Positions 1-8,257 of a DNA stretch of 64,000 bases are shown here, in pieces (positions within the stretch are counted from its first letter, which is position 1; each line of letters starts with the position of its first letter). The position numbers and the translations under genes were made by a program. The notes under the pieces are model-generated. The model made no database searches, had not been told where the DNA came from, and saw only the letters and a list, made by a program, of their open reading frames with translations. Source of the DNA: Glaciimonas immobilis (lineage in GTDB: Bacteria > Pseudomonadota > Gammaproteobacteria > Burkholderiales > Burkholderiaceae_D); assembly GCF_011947285.1 (NCBI RefSeq), contig NZ_JAAOZT010000013.1, positions 1-64,000 on the forward strand, given 5' to 3'.

Positions 1-65
1 GTCTGGACCTGTTGATTATCGCCCGCACCGTCAAGGAAGTATTGAAAAAAGATAATGCGTATTAA
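1..65 (+). CDS. C-terminal end of priming sugar transferase (partial)
   Basis: Only the last 20 codons are present, ending in TAA at 63-65. The peptide ends LLIIARTVKEVLKKDNAY, which resembles the extreme C-terminus of bacterial undecaprenyl-phosphate glucose-1-phosphate transferases (WcaJ/GumD/EpsB type), where an I-x-R-T-V-x-V-L...NAY ending is common. Such an enzyme would put the first glucose phosphate onto undecaprenyl phosphate at the inner membrane, which fits the exopolysaccharide cluster that follows. With so few residues the assignment rests partly on context. Confidence 0.55.
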   Translation, partial: LDLLIIARTVKEVLKKDNAY

Positions 66-181
66 GTCGGGACATGAATAATTTTGTTCAATGATGGATC
101 CGGGGATGGGGAATTGAACGTTGCCCGGATGTTTTGAATGCACGCCAGATGTGTTGGTGTGCGTATTCTTAAGGAAAGATG

Positions 182-739
182 ATGAAAAAAGTCATATTTT
201 TGCTGGGTCTCGCACTCTCAGGACAAGCGACTCTTGCTAGCGCTGCGATACCGATCTTTCAGCTGGCACCACGCACGATAGATACATCGCATTTAACCCA
301 AAGTGTCAGCTCTGTCACGACCCAGAATTTGACGACTATCGCACGGGCTGGTTCACCCAATATAACGCGGATACGATTTGAAAAATCCGCATTGGGATCG
401 CGCCGCACCAGTGATTCGAGTTCTGCCCCCGCCCCGCATGTTGTCTTTGCCGCGTTAGCGCAGTCCCATGGTATCTGGCCGCATATCGATGCGGCAACGC
501 GGAACTCGGGACTGGCCATCGGCGGAAGCGAGGTGCATGAAAAAACAGTGTCGAGCGTGAGTGCTGTTGATGACTCTCTGTACTACTTTCTCAGAAACTT
601 CAAGCGGCAACCACCCCCAAAACCTGCCAGCTGGACGTTGCTACTGGTAGGACTTTGCTTGACGCTTTATCAGATACGCCGTCGCCCGATGCGCGCATCA
701 ATCGGCGTATATCCGACGCAGATTATTGCCGCAGTCTGA
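182..739 (+). CDS. Secreted protein with PEP-CTERM-like C-terminal anchor
   Basis: A protein of about 185 residues. A signal peptide (MKKV, then a hydrophobic run ending near A-S-A-A) starts it. Near the C-terminus lies PPPKPASW, then a hydrophobic segment (TLLLVGLCLTLY) and an arginine cluster (QIRRR). This order of Pro-x-x-Trp, membrane helix and Arg patch is that of a PEP-CTERM sorting signal, although the PEP triplet is PKP here and about 16 residues follow the Arg patch. The middle part is Ser/Thr/Ala-rich and matches nothing I recognise. AAGGAAAG precedes two consecutive ATG codons (179 and 182); the second gives the cleaner signal peptide. No exosortase gene is seen in this window. Confidence 0.5.
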   Translation: MKKVIFLLGLALSGQATLASAAIPIFQLAPRTIDTSHLTQSVSSVTTQNLTTIARAGSPNITRIRFEKSALGSRRTSDSSSAPAPHVVFAALAQSHGIWPHIDAATRNSGLAIGGSEVHEKTVSSVSAVDDSLYYFLRNFKRQPPPKPASWTLLLVGLCLTLYQIRRRPMRASIGVYPTQIIAAV

Positions 740-820
740 TTTATTCGTTGCGACGCTAACGGGTCAATTGATGCGCACGGCAAACAAGGGCGGTTGTTCT
801 TTATTTTCAGGAGTCGGATT

Positions 821-1765
821 TTGACTAGCCACAAACACTTTAATAACTCTGATAAGTCCAAGGTGGCCTTGCGCCGTAATGGTGTAGGGATACTGATGCT
901 GTTGGCACCGCTTGCAGCCATGGCGTTATCCGGCTGTAGCGATAGGGATAAAAATATTGGAAAGATTTTGGTCAGGGTAAATGGTGCCGAGATCACGTCG
1001 CATCAACTCGATGCGGAGTTAGCGCGCGCAAGCCCTGTCCGGGAGTCCGCTACGCAGGTTAGCCCAGCCGCACGAAAACTGGCCTTGGAAGCGTTGATTG
1101 AACGGAAGATTTTGTTAGAGGAAGCGGAGCGTAGCAAAATGGATCGCGACCCGAGAGTGCGGGAAGCCATAGAGCAATACAGGACTCAGGCGGTCGTTCA
1201 GGCCTATCTTGAATCGCAAGCGGGAACCTCAGTCAAGCCCTCTACAGAAAATATTGATAATTTTTTCAAGTCGCATCCTGAGTTATTTTCTCATCGAAAG
1301 GTGCTTGATATTCATCAATTGCGCATCGCCTCGCAGGATTTTAGTAGTACGCTACGAGCCGTTATGGAGGCCGCAACCTCGCTGGATCAGGTAGAAGCCT
1401 GGTTGATTGCGCACCACATTGCACATGTCAAAACGGCCGTTTCATATGTTAGCGCCGACTTACCTGCTGATGCACTTAGCCAGCTTCAAAACCTTAAAAA
1501 AAATCATTTGTTTGTTTTGAAAGACGGCGACCGAGATTTGCTTTCTGCACTTACCAACGTGGTGGAGAGTCCCATTCCTTTGGCACTGGCAAAAGCGCAG
1601 ATAGAGCGATATTTGATGAATACCAAGATACAGGAGGTGGCGGCTTCAGAAGTAGCCCGCTTGCGCCCATTAGCCAAACTTGAGTATCTCGACTACCCCG
1701 ACAAACGCGATGATGACAAACGCGAAGAAGCAGCAGGCTCGGTCACCGCGTTGAATAGAAAATGA
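821..1765 (+). CDS. epsD: EpsD-family peptidyl-prolyl cis-trans isomerase lipoprotein
   Basis: A 314-residue lipoprotein. AGGAG at 809-813 sits 7 bases before a TTG at 821, so I prefer that start over the TTG at 794. The N-terminal membrane segment ends in the lipobox L-S-G-C, predicting lipidation and an envelope location. A SurA-like N-terminal region follows (VNGAEITSHQLDAEL, then LEALIERKILLEEAE), then a parvulin-like part around residues 150-250. The family is known from EPS loci of Methylobacillus and many Burkholderiales, where it is thought to help fold export components. Its stop overlaps an upstream in-frame ATG of the next gene (ATGA at 1762), so the export genes are probably cotranscribed. 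Confidence 0.85.
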   Translation: MTSHKHFNNSDKSKVALRRNGVGILMLLAPLAAMALSGCSDRDKNIGKILVRVNGAEITSHQLDAELARASPVRESATQVSPAARKLALEALIERKILLEEAERSKMDRDPRVREAIEQYRTQAVVQAYLESQAGTSVKPSTENIDNFFKSHPELFSHRKVLDIHQLRIASQDFSSTLRAVMEAATSLDQVEAWLIAHHIAHVKTAVSYVSADLPADALSQLQNLKKNHLFVLKDGDRDLLSALTNVVESPIPLALAKAQIERYLMNTKIQEVAASEVARLRPLAKLEYLDYPDKRDDDKREEAAGSVTALNRK

Positions 1766-1818
1766 TTAACGTGATCAAAATCTGCAGCGAAGAAACACCC
1801 CTTATGAGGATAAAGGAA

Positions 1819-2619
1819 ATGCTAAAAAAACTTTTTACAGCCTTGCTGACGATGTTGCTGCTAACGTCGGCGCTTTCAACAATTTGTGCGCGTGCCGCCG
1901 ATATTCCGCTAGGCCCCGGGGATGTGTTGAAAATAGCCGTATTTGGCAATCCGGACCTGAGTCTGGAGACCAAAGTGAGTGAAGCTGGAAGTATTACCTT
2001 TCCTCTTATCGGCCATGTCGATGTCGGTGGGCTGTCTGCGTCAGACGCTGAAAAGAAGATTTCGGGTCTGTTGATCGGCGGAAAATTTTTGCGTACGGCT
2101 CAAGTCAACATTCTGGTCACCGAGTTACAGAGTCAACAGGTATCTATTCTTGGTCAGGTTCTGCACCCCGGCCGGTATCCCATTAATGGCACGCGCACCG
2201 TGACCGATATGTTGGCTGTGGCGGGCGGCGTCGGTCCGGATGGTGGGGATACCGCTACCATCGTGCGGACCCGTAACGGAAAAACTAAAAAGCAGGTTAT
2301 TAATTTGGTCGATATGATTCATTCTGCCGACATGACCGCAAATCTGGACCTCATCAATGGCGACATGGTGTACGTGGATCGCGCACCAAAATTTTATATC
2401 TATGGCCAGGTACAGCATCCGGGCGGCTATCGGCTGGAACGCAATATGAATGTGACGCAGGCGTTGTCGATCGGCGGTGGACTGACGCCGCGTGGTACGG
2501 AACGCGGCTTGCGCGTCAAGCGTCTTGATGCGAACGGAAAAACAGAAACTTTTAGCGTTAAAACCGATGATGAACTCAGGTCGGATGACGTCGTGTATGT
2601 CCAGGAAAGTCTGTTTTGA
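1819..2619 (+). CDS. epsE: Polysaccharide export outer-membrane protein EpsE (Wza family)
   Basis: About 266 residues from ATG 1819, which follows GAGGA (1806-1810) and gives a typical signal peptide ending at A-R-A-A. In-frame ATGs at 1762 and 1804 would add an N-terminal tail before the signal. The mature part starts with the Poly_export motif (PLGPGDVLKIAVFGNPDLS), followed by the beta-grasp SLBB domains (VSILGQVLHPGRYPI and FYIYGQVQHPGGYRL). This is the outer-membrane/periplasmic channel of Wzx/Wzy-type export and works with the Wzz-like protein encoded next. It is shorter than Wza, as is usual for EpsE-type exporters, and shows no lipobox. Confidence 0.9.
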   Translation: MLKKLFTALLTMLLLTSALSTICARAADIPLGPGDVLKIAVFGNPDLSLETKVSEAGSITFPLIGHVDVGGLSASDAEKKISGLLIGGKFLRTAQVNILVTELQSQQVSILGQVLHPGRYPINGTRTVTDMLAVAGGVGPDGGDTATIVRTRNGKTKKQVINLVDMIHSADMTANLDLINGDMVYVDRAPKFYIYGQVQHPGGYRLERNMNVTQALSIGGGLTPRGTERGLRVKRLDANGKTETFSVKTDDELRSDDVVYVQESLF

Positions 2620-2746
2620 TTGCCGCAAAGAGTGGCTTTAAGAACGCGATCGGTAAAAAATGCGGTTCTTATTGGAGCAAGGCATGTGTGGATCTGGTGT
2701 CACACGTAACCTTACTTTTTGATAGCCATGTAGGGGGGATGTTAGC

Positions 2747-4165
2747 ATGACTTTTTACCAACTTTTAATCATTCTGCGCGCACGCTACAAAATTGTGCTC
2801 GCTTCATTGGTCTTGATTGCAGGAGTGACCGCAGTTGTCAGCCTGTTTCTACCAAAAACCTACAAAGCATCAAGCACGATGCTGCTCAACTATAAAGGGT
2901 CCGATCCGGTATCGGGAGAGGTCCTGCCCGCGCAGTTGGTCGCTGGCTATATGGCCACGCAGATGGATATCGTCAGCAGCAGAATTGTCGCGTTGAAGGC
3001 GGTGGATAATCTCGGCCTTGTGAATGACCCATCCTTTCAGCAGCGCTTCGCAAAGGTCTCAAACGACGCCGGTTCGATCCGTGACTGGCTGGCGGATAGT
3101 TTGTTAAAAATGGTGGATGTTTCCCCGGCACGAGAAAGTAGCGTGGTTGAAATTAATGCCAAAGGTAGCGATCCAAAGTTCGCTGCAACAGTCGCAAACG
3201 GTTTTGCGAACGCCTATCAACAGGTCAACCTTGAGATCAAGACCGCGCCAATGCGCCAGGCTGCGAAGTATTTCGCCGCACAGATAAAAACCTTGCGTGT
3301 GGATCTGGAAACGGCGCAGAACAAACTTTCCCGATATCAGCAAGAACACGGACTAGTCAGTACCGATAATCATCTGGACGTCGAAACTGCGCGTTTGAAC
3401 GATCTTTCCAGCCAACTGGTGAGCGCTCAGGGGCAGGCCATCGAAGCTTCGTCCCGCGGTAAACAGGCGATGGGTAGCGGCGGCAAAGATTCGCCGGACG
3501 TGATAGCCAATTCGCTAGTGCAAACGCTCAAGTCATCACTTGCGTTAGCCGAAGGAAAATTTGCGTTGATGGCGCAGAATCTTGCACCTAATCATCCTCA
3601 GTACCAAGCGGCAAAAGCAGAAGTAGATAGATTGCGTGCCGAGCTAAACAGTAATATCAGCGCCACAAATAATGGCGCTGCAAATAATGGTCGGATATTG
3701 CGTCAGCGTGAGGCTGAAGTACGCGCCGCGGTAGCAGCACAAACAGCCAAGGTATTGCAACTTAATCGTGCACGCGACGGACTGGCGGTACTGGTAAAAG
3801 ATGTGGACAACACGCAGCGGGCGTATGACGCAGTTAATTTGCGTTTAACACGGTCTGAACTTGAGGGAAATTCCAATCAGTCAGATGTTTCATTGCTAAC
3901 CGCCGCGACCATTCCGATGCACCCGGTCAGTCCTAACATTTCACTCAATATAGTTCTGTCGATCATGTTGGGCTTGATGTTCGGCGTGGCATTGGCTGTA
4001 TTAAAAGAATTGGCACATCGTCGAGTGAGGACTCATCAAGATACTTCGTCGTTACTGCAAGCGCCTGTATTTGGCACTATCAACTGGGGCAAGTCCGGGC
4101 CTAAAAAAGTTGAACCTGCTGCGCGATCAATTTCCCGACGGGAAAAACCAGGGCTAAAGGGTTAA
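2747..4165 (+). CDS. epsF: Chain-length determinant protein EpsF (Wzz family)
   Basis: A 472-residue polysaccharide co-polymerase. The N-terminal Wzz segment has a first membrane helix (IVLASLVLIAGVTAVVSLFL, residues about 16-35). A long periplasmic coiled-coil region follows (about 150-350, Gln/Ala/Leu-rich heptads), then a second membrane helix (about 400-422) preceded by the conserved Pro-rich stretch (ATIPMHPVSPNISLN). The start follows a G-rich ribosome-binding site (GGGGGG at 2733-2738). It should set chain length and link the polymerase to EpsE. It has no Walker motifs, so any tyrosine-kinase partner must be separate, and the expected partner gene downstream is a wreck. Confidence 0.9.
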   Translation: MTFYQLLIILRARYKIVLASLVLIAGVTAVVSLFLPKTYKASSTMLLNYKGSDPVSGEVLPAQLVAGYMATQMDIVSSRIVALKAVDNLGLVNDPSFQQRFAKVSNDAGSIRDWLADSLLKMVDVSPARESSVVEINAKGSDPKFAATVANGFANAYQQVNLEIKTAPMRQAAKYFAAQIKTLRVDLETAQNKLSRYQQEHGLVSTDNHLDVETARLNDLSSQLVSAQGQAIEASSRGKQAMGSGGKDSPDVIANSLVQTLKSSLALAEGKFALMAQNLAPNHPQYQAAKAEVDRLRAELNSNISATNNGAANNGRILRQREAEVRAAVAAQTAKVLQLNRARDGLAVLVKDVDNTQRAYDAVNLRLTRSELEGNSNQSDVSLLTAATIPMHPVSPNISLNIVLSIMLGLMFGVALAVLKELAHRRVRTHQDTSSLLQAPVFGTINWGKSGPKKVEPAARSISRREKPGLKG

Positions 4166-4170
4166 GCGCG

Positions 4171-4473
4171 ATGGTTTATTTCAAAACCCGGATCGTCGAT
4201 TCGTCCCCCCATTCGCGCGGTGGAGCCTTGGTAAAGTCGATTCACAGCGACCGCGCGCAAGGATACCAATATGTGGCGAAGTCTGCTGGAGCAAGGATAG
4301 CTAACAGTGGACAACTGACCAAGGTTCAACGTTTGCAACAGGAAAAAGGTATTCGTTTCGAGGATGCGCGGCGGCTTGAGACAGTCTCCGAGCATGACCT
4401 TCAGTAGGAATTGTCTCAGCCGTTCGATTGCCAGACTTTGTTAGCAGAACAAAGTGTTTTCCCTTCCACATAA
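4171..4473 (+). pseudogene. epsG: Decayed remnant of EpsG tyrosine kinase
   Basis: An ORF of 78 codons ends at TAG 4405-4407. Its sequence matches what I know of the N-terminal part of EpsG kinases, including the motif LQQEKGIRF. In frame after the TAG the reading continues ELSQPFDCQTLLAEQSVFP to TAA at 4471-4473; this matches the ALxxQFDYPYLL stretch that normally follows in EpsG. The BY-kinase domain (Walker A, A', B, Tyr cluster) is entirely absent, and small internal deletions are visible. So this is a truncated, stop-interrupted pseudogene in its usual position behind epsF. The bases up to 4693 contain nothing recognisable. Confidence 0.7.
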
Positions 4474-4693
4474 AAAGCGACGTATCAACCCTTTAATCTG
4501 TAAGTGGAGGGATTTGGGGAAATTCGTAGCGGACTAAGGCGGCGTTGGTTTATGAATAATTGCAAGACGCTGGCGGTAAGACGACAAAAGTAGTGGATTC
4601 AGTTGTGGACAAAATTTTTGATACAAATTTTGCTTTTAAAGCGTCGTGGTTTCGGACGTAAACGTATTGCAACAATAAAGGCACACCAGGCGT

Positions 4694-5968
4694 ATGCATT
4701 ACTTTATAGCCGCCAGGAATTTTATTTTCCCGCGTAAAGTGGATCTGACAATACCGGATAGCGCGCTGGTGTTTTGGATTTTGATGATCGCGTTGGTTTA
4801 TCAAGCGGTCCTGTGCGCGATTCATACCAATGTGCATACGATCTCAATGGCTGGCGTGGGTTTGACCGAGGGCGTTATTTACCTCGCCTGTATCGTGGTA
4901 TTAAGTAAGCAAATCCGGCTTGAGTTTGTGGCCACGGCCACGCTGGTCGGTGCTTACCTTTTGCTGATGGCAATTTTTCGCAATCAACTGGATCCAAAAG
5001 GCTTCAGGGACGTGATGATTCCTATCCTGTTCTACGGACTTGGACGCCAGATCGGTAACCTTCACTATGCGGACCGCCTCTTGAAAATGATGGTCATGGT
5101 AGTGCTGGTTTTTGGACTTTTCGAATTATTATTTCTGGATTCGTTTTCCCGCATTTTCAATATTTTTTCCTATTACGTTAGTCAAGGCAGTTTGGTTGCC
5201 GGTTCTAACTGGTCCAAGGGCAGTGTCCTCGGATTGAACGGGATGCGACCGGAAGGTATCGGACGCACGATCTTACCAGCGTTACTCGGGAGTCACCGCG
5301 TATCGTCGATTTTTCTGGAGCCCGTATCGCTCGGTAATTTTGCGGTGATCGTTGGTGCCTGGGGCTTGTCTAAGCGGCGTGAGGAGATCAAGGAAATGCT
5401 TTTTTTTCTTTTGGCTGCCGCCATGATGATCACATTAAGCGACTCGCGTTACGGGATGATTACCGTGGCGGCGCTGGTATTGATGCGCTGTCTGCCTTTC
5501 AGTAAAAAAAATGTCTGGATGATCGTCATGCCACTGCTCAGCGTCGGGATGTTGTTGGGAATTGCGCTATTTTTTGATGGCGGGTATGGCGATAACGTTA
5601 TCGGACGCCTTTACGTTAGCGGAAAAATGTTGCTGAAATCAAGTCTCGGAATGATATTTGGTGTCGAAGGATTTGATATGAGTTTTGGAGATATGGGATA
5701 TCAGTCTTTGCTAACACGACTGGGTGTGGTGCTGTGCCTGTCTCTTTGGGCTGCCTTCTGGATGCTCAGAATGGAGGACGAAAGGGGAGATCGTTTTCGA
5801 TCCTATATCACACTATATATGTCTCTGATCCTGTGCGTTAGCGGCACTTCATTATTTGCACTAAAGACTGCCGGCATTCTTTGGTTTCTGGTCGGCTGCC
5901 TGGTCGGTCAAGAAAAAGTGGCGGTGTCAGCTCGACCCGGAATCGCATCAAAACTGTTTCGCGCTTAA
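4694..5968 (+). CDS. gumE: GumE-like polysaccharide polymerase (Wzy type)
   Basis: A 424-residue polytopic inner-membrane protein with about 11-12 hydrophobic segments. Several stretches agree with the xanthan polymerase GumE as I know it: the start (FIAARNFIFPRK), the middle motif LLGSHRVSSIFLEPVSLGNF around residues 195-215, LSDSRYGM near 255, and CVSGTSLFALKTAG near the end. The family polymerises lipid-linked repeat units in the periplasm. It lies just upstream of the gumH-like gene, only 14 bases before that gene's start. The chemistry of the bond formed cannot be read from sequence. Confidence 0.8.
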   Translation: MHYFIAARNFIFPRKVDLTIPDSALVFWILMIALVYQAVLCAIHTNVHTISMAGVGLTEGVIYLACIVVLSKQIRLEFVATATLVGAYLLLMAIFRNQLDPKGFRDVMIPILFYGLGRQIGNLHYADRLLKMMVMVVLVFGLFELLFLDSFSRIFNIFSYYVSQGSLVAGSNWSKGSVLGLNGMRPEGIGRTILPALLGSHRVSSIFLEPVSLGNFAVIVGAWGLSKRREEIKEMLFFLLAAAMMITLSDSRYGMITVAALVLMRCLPFSKKNVWMIVMPLLSVGMLLGIALFFDGGYGDNVIGRLYVSGKMLLKSSLGMIFGVEGFDMSFGDMGYQSLLTRLGVVLCLSLWAAFWMLRMEDERGDRFRSYITLYMSLILCVSGTSLFALKTAGILWFLVGCLVGQEKVAVSARPGIASKLFRA

Positions 5969-5982
5969 AAAGGACGCTTACT

Positions 5983-7107
5983 ATGCCTATCAAAGTCGTA
6001 CACATTGTGCGCCAATATTCTCCTTCCATTGGCGGCCTGGAAGACGTGGTACAAAATATCGCGCGCCAGCAGCGCGAACACTATGACCAGCTTCCACGGA
6101 TCATTACCCTCAATCGGTTATTCAGAAATTCCAGCGAAGTTTTGGCGTCTACAGCGGTGGTCAACGGCGTGGGTGTCGTGCGCCTGCCGTTTCATGGAAC
6201 CAGCCGTTATCCACTCTGCCCCCAAGTATTGCAGCATGTAGCCGACGCTGATATTATCCATGTGCATGGGATTGATTTTTTCTTCGATTACATGGCGTTG
6301 ACAAAGCTCTTTCATCGTCGACCGCTGGTTGCCTCAACGCATGGTGGATTCTTTCATACTAGTTTTGCATCGACACTCAAAAAAATCTATTTTAATACGA
6401 TAACGCGCACGTCCGCCATGGCTTACGACATGATCATTGCCACCAGCGACAACGACGGCGACATCTTTAAAAAAATCGTCAAGGCCCCTAAGTTGGCGGT
6501 GATCGAAAATGGTGTCAACGTTGAAAAATACAGGAACCAGGCGGCGCCGATGCCAACCCGGACGCTGATATATTTTGGGCGCTGGTCTATCAATAAAGGA
6601 TTGCTCGAAACACTTGCCCTATTTAAACAATTGGCAGTGCGTCAGCCCGGCTGGAAACTGATCGTGGCCGGCCGCGAATACGATCACACTGCAGACGAAT
6701 TGCAATCATGGTTAGTTACGCACCGGCTGACGGATGCCGTTCAAATAGTGCCCAATCCAACGGATGATGAATTGGCAGCATGTATCGGGCAGTCCAGCTA
6801 CTTTATCTGCTTGTCGCGGCATGAGGGTTTTGGGATCGCACCGATTGAAGCAATGAGCGCGGGACTGACGCCGGTTCTGAGTGACATCCCACCTTTTCGC
6901 AATCTGGTCAAACAATCTCAAAGGGGCCTATTAGTTTCGTCAGAAAATGCAAAAGATACCGTTGGACAACTACTTCGATTACACGAAGAAAACCAATGTA
7001 ATTATGCGGCGGGACGTACCCACATGCAGCAGTTCGCGGATCGCTACAACTGGCGACATATCGCGAGTAAATATGTGGATGTTTATAAAAATTCAATAAA
7101 GTGTTAG
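5983..7107 (+). CDS. gumH: GumH-like alpha-mannosyltransferase (GT4)
   Basis: 374 residues from ATG 5983, preceded by AGGA at 5971-5974; upstream in-frame codons overlap the polymerase gene and carry no signal. It opens with VVHIVRQYSPSIGGLEDVV, the N-terminal signature of GumH. Other shared stretches are VHGIDFFFDYMALTK, STHGGFFHT, ENGVNVEKY, YFGRWSINKGLLETL and the GT4 donor-site motif SRHEGFGIAPIEAMSAG. GumH transfers mannose from GDP-mannose onto the cellobiose-lipid intermediate (alpha-1,3) at the cytoplasmic face. The two nucleotidyltransferase genes downstream would supply GDP-mannose. Substrate identity is inferred from similarity. Confidence 0.85.
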   Translation: MPIKVVHIVRQYSPSIGGLEDVVQNIARQQREHYDQLPRIITLNRLFRNSSEVLASTAVVNGVGVVRLPFHGTSRYPLCPQVLQHVADADIIHVHGIDFFFDYMALTKLFHRRPLVASTHGGFFHTSFASTLKKIYFNTITRTSAMAYDMIIATSDNDGDIFKKIVKAPKLAVIENGVNVEKYRNQAAPMPTRTLIYFGRWSINKGLLETLALFKQLAVRQPGWKLIVAGREYDHTADELQSWLVTHRLTDAVQIVPNPTDDELAACIGQSSYFICLSRHEGFGIAPIEAMSAGLTPVLSDIPPFRNLVKQSQRGLLVSSENAKDTVGQLLRLHEENQCNYAAGRTHMQQFADRYNWRHIASKYVDVYKNSIKC

Positions 7108-7156
7108 CGCGGTTTTTATCAAATTTATTTACTAAATATTTTTTATTGGTAACGTT

Positions 7157-8257
7157 ATGATAAAAACGAGAATTGATGCGATTACCGGCTTGCGCGGCTT
7201 GGCGGCGTTGATGGTGGTGTACGCCCATTCGATAAGCTCTTTTTCATTACCTTTAAAAATCAATTTTTTGGGAGAGGTCGGTGTAACAATTTTCTTTTCA
7301 TTGAGCGGATTTTTGATGGCCTATCTTTATGTAGGGAAGACATATTCGCTGGGAAATGTAATTGAGTATGCAATCTCGCGCTTCTCAAGGATCGCGCCAG
7401 CTTATCTTTTTATGTTGTTACTTTCTTATATCGTTTATACGTTTATGGATCCGAATTTTGTATACCAGATATCCAACCAGAACATCCTGCGACATATTCT
7501 TTTCTCAGGGAATGTTTCGGTGTTCTGGAGTATCACGCCGGAAGTTGAATTTTATGTTTTATTTATTCTTGTATGGGCCGCCACCAGTCGGTATCTGAAG
7601 CGATTCGATATCGTGGGAATCATGTTTTTGGTGTTTGGGAGCATCGCCATTCTGTCCTGTCGGAATTTTTTTCCCGGTACTTTTATAGGCGCTAAATTAC
7701 ATTATTTTTTGTTTGGGGTTGTCGCAGGTGTGGTGCGCTCCCGCATTAAAGATGAGCAAGAAAAAAATTCCATCACTTTTTTGCATATGATTCTGATCGG
7801 CCTGCTGGTCCTGATGCAAAGCGGTACCATTTCATTGCCCTTTATAAGTAACAAGGAATTTTATAACAGTTTACTGACGGCTGTTGTCGGGGCATTTTTG
7901 GTTTTTTGCTTTACGTTTCCATCGAGAGTTGGAAAAATATTTTTCGAAAATAAGTTTATCGTTTTTTGTGGCGAATGCAGTTTTTCCCTCTACTTACTGC
8001 ATATGCCTTTGATATATCTTTTTCTGAAGTTGCCCAGGGTGAATGGGAGCGACTTCATTTCGGTCTCGCTTCACATTATTTATTTGGTTGCGTTTGGCTT
8101 GGTGGTTTTGCTTGCCTCCTGGTTGAGTTTTCACTTTATTGAGAAACCTGGTGCACGCTTAATTAACGCACTAGGCACTTCTTGTAAGAAAAAAATATTT
8201 TCAATATTTCCTGTGCCATCCACTGAAAAAATGCGCTCCATTAAAGGTGATAACTAA
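7157..8257 (+). CDS. Acyltransferase 3 family protein, exopolysaccharide O-acylation
   Basis: A 366-residue membrane protein of the OafA/acyltransferase_3 family. The N-terminus (RIDAITGLRGLAALMVVYAH) contains the family's conserved Arg and His, and about ten membrane helices follow. FSLYLLHMPLIY near residue 275 is the usual late-helix motif. Proteins of this kind move acetyl or other acyl groups onto sugars, as GumF and GumG do for xanthan mannose residues. The stop (TAA, 8255-8257) overlaps the ATG of the GH5 gene by one base, so the two are translationally linked. Which sugar is modified cannot be told. Confidence 0.8.
   Translation: MIKTRIDAITGLRGLAALMVVYAHSISSFSLPLKINFLGEVGVTIFFSLSGFLMAYLYVGKTYSLGNVIEYAISRFSRIAPAYLFMLLLSYIVYTFMDPNFVYQISNQNILRHILFSGNVSVFWSITPEVEFYVLFILVWAATSRYLKRFDIVGIMFLVFGSIAILSCRNFFPGTFIGAKLHYFLFGVVAGVVRSRIKDEQEKNSITFLHMILIGLLVLMQSGTISLPFISNKEFYNSLLTAVVGAFLVFCFTFPSRVGKIFFENKFIVFCGECSFSLYLLHMPLIYLFLKLPRVNGSDFISVSLHIIYLVAFGLVVLLASWLSFHFIEKPGARLINALGTSCKKKIFSIFPVPSTEKMRSIKGDN

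Noticed and set aside
2125-2628. Long minus-strand frame inside epsE
   Set aside because: It is a shadow of the well-supported epsE reading frame.
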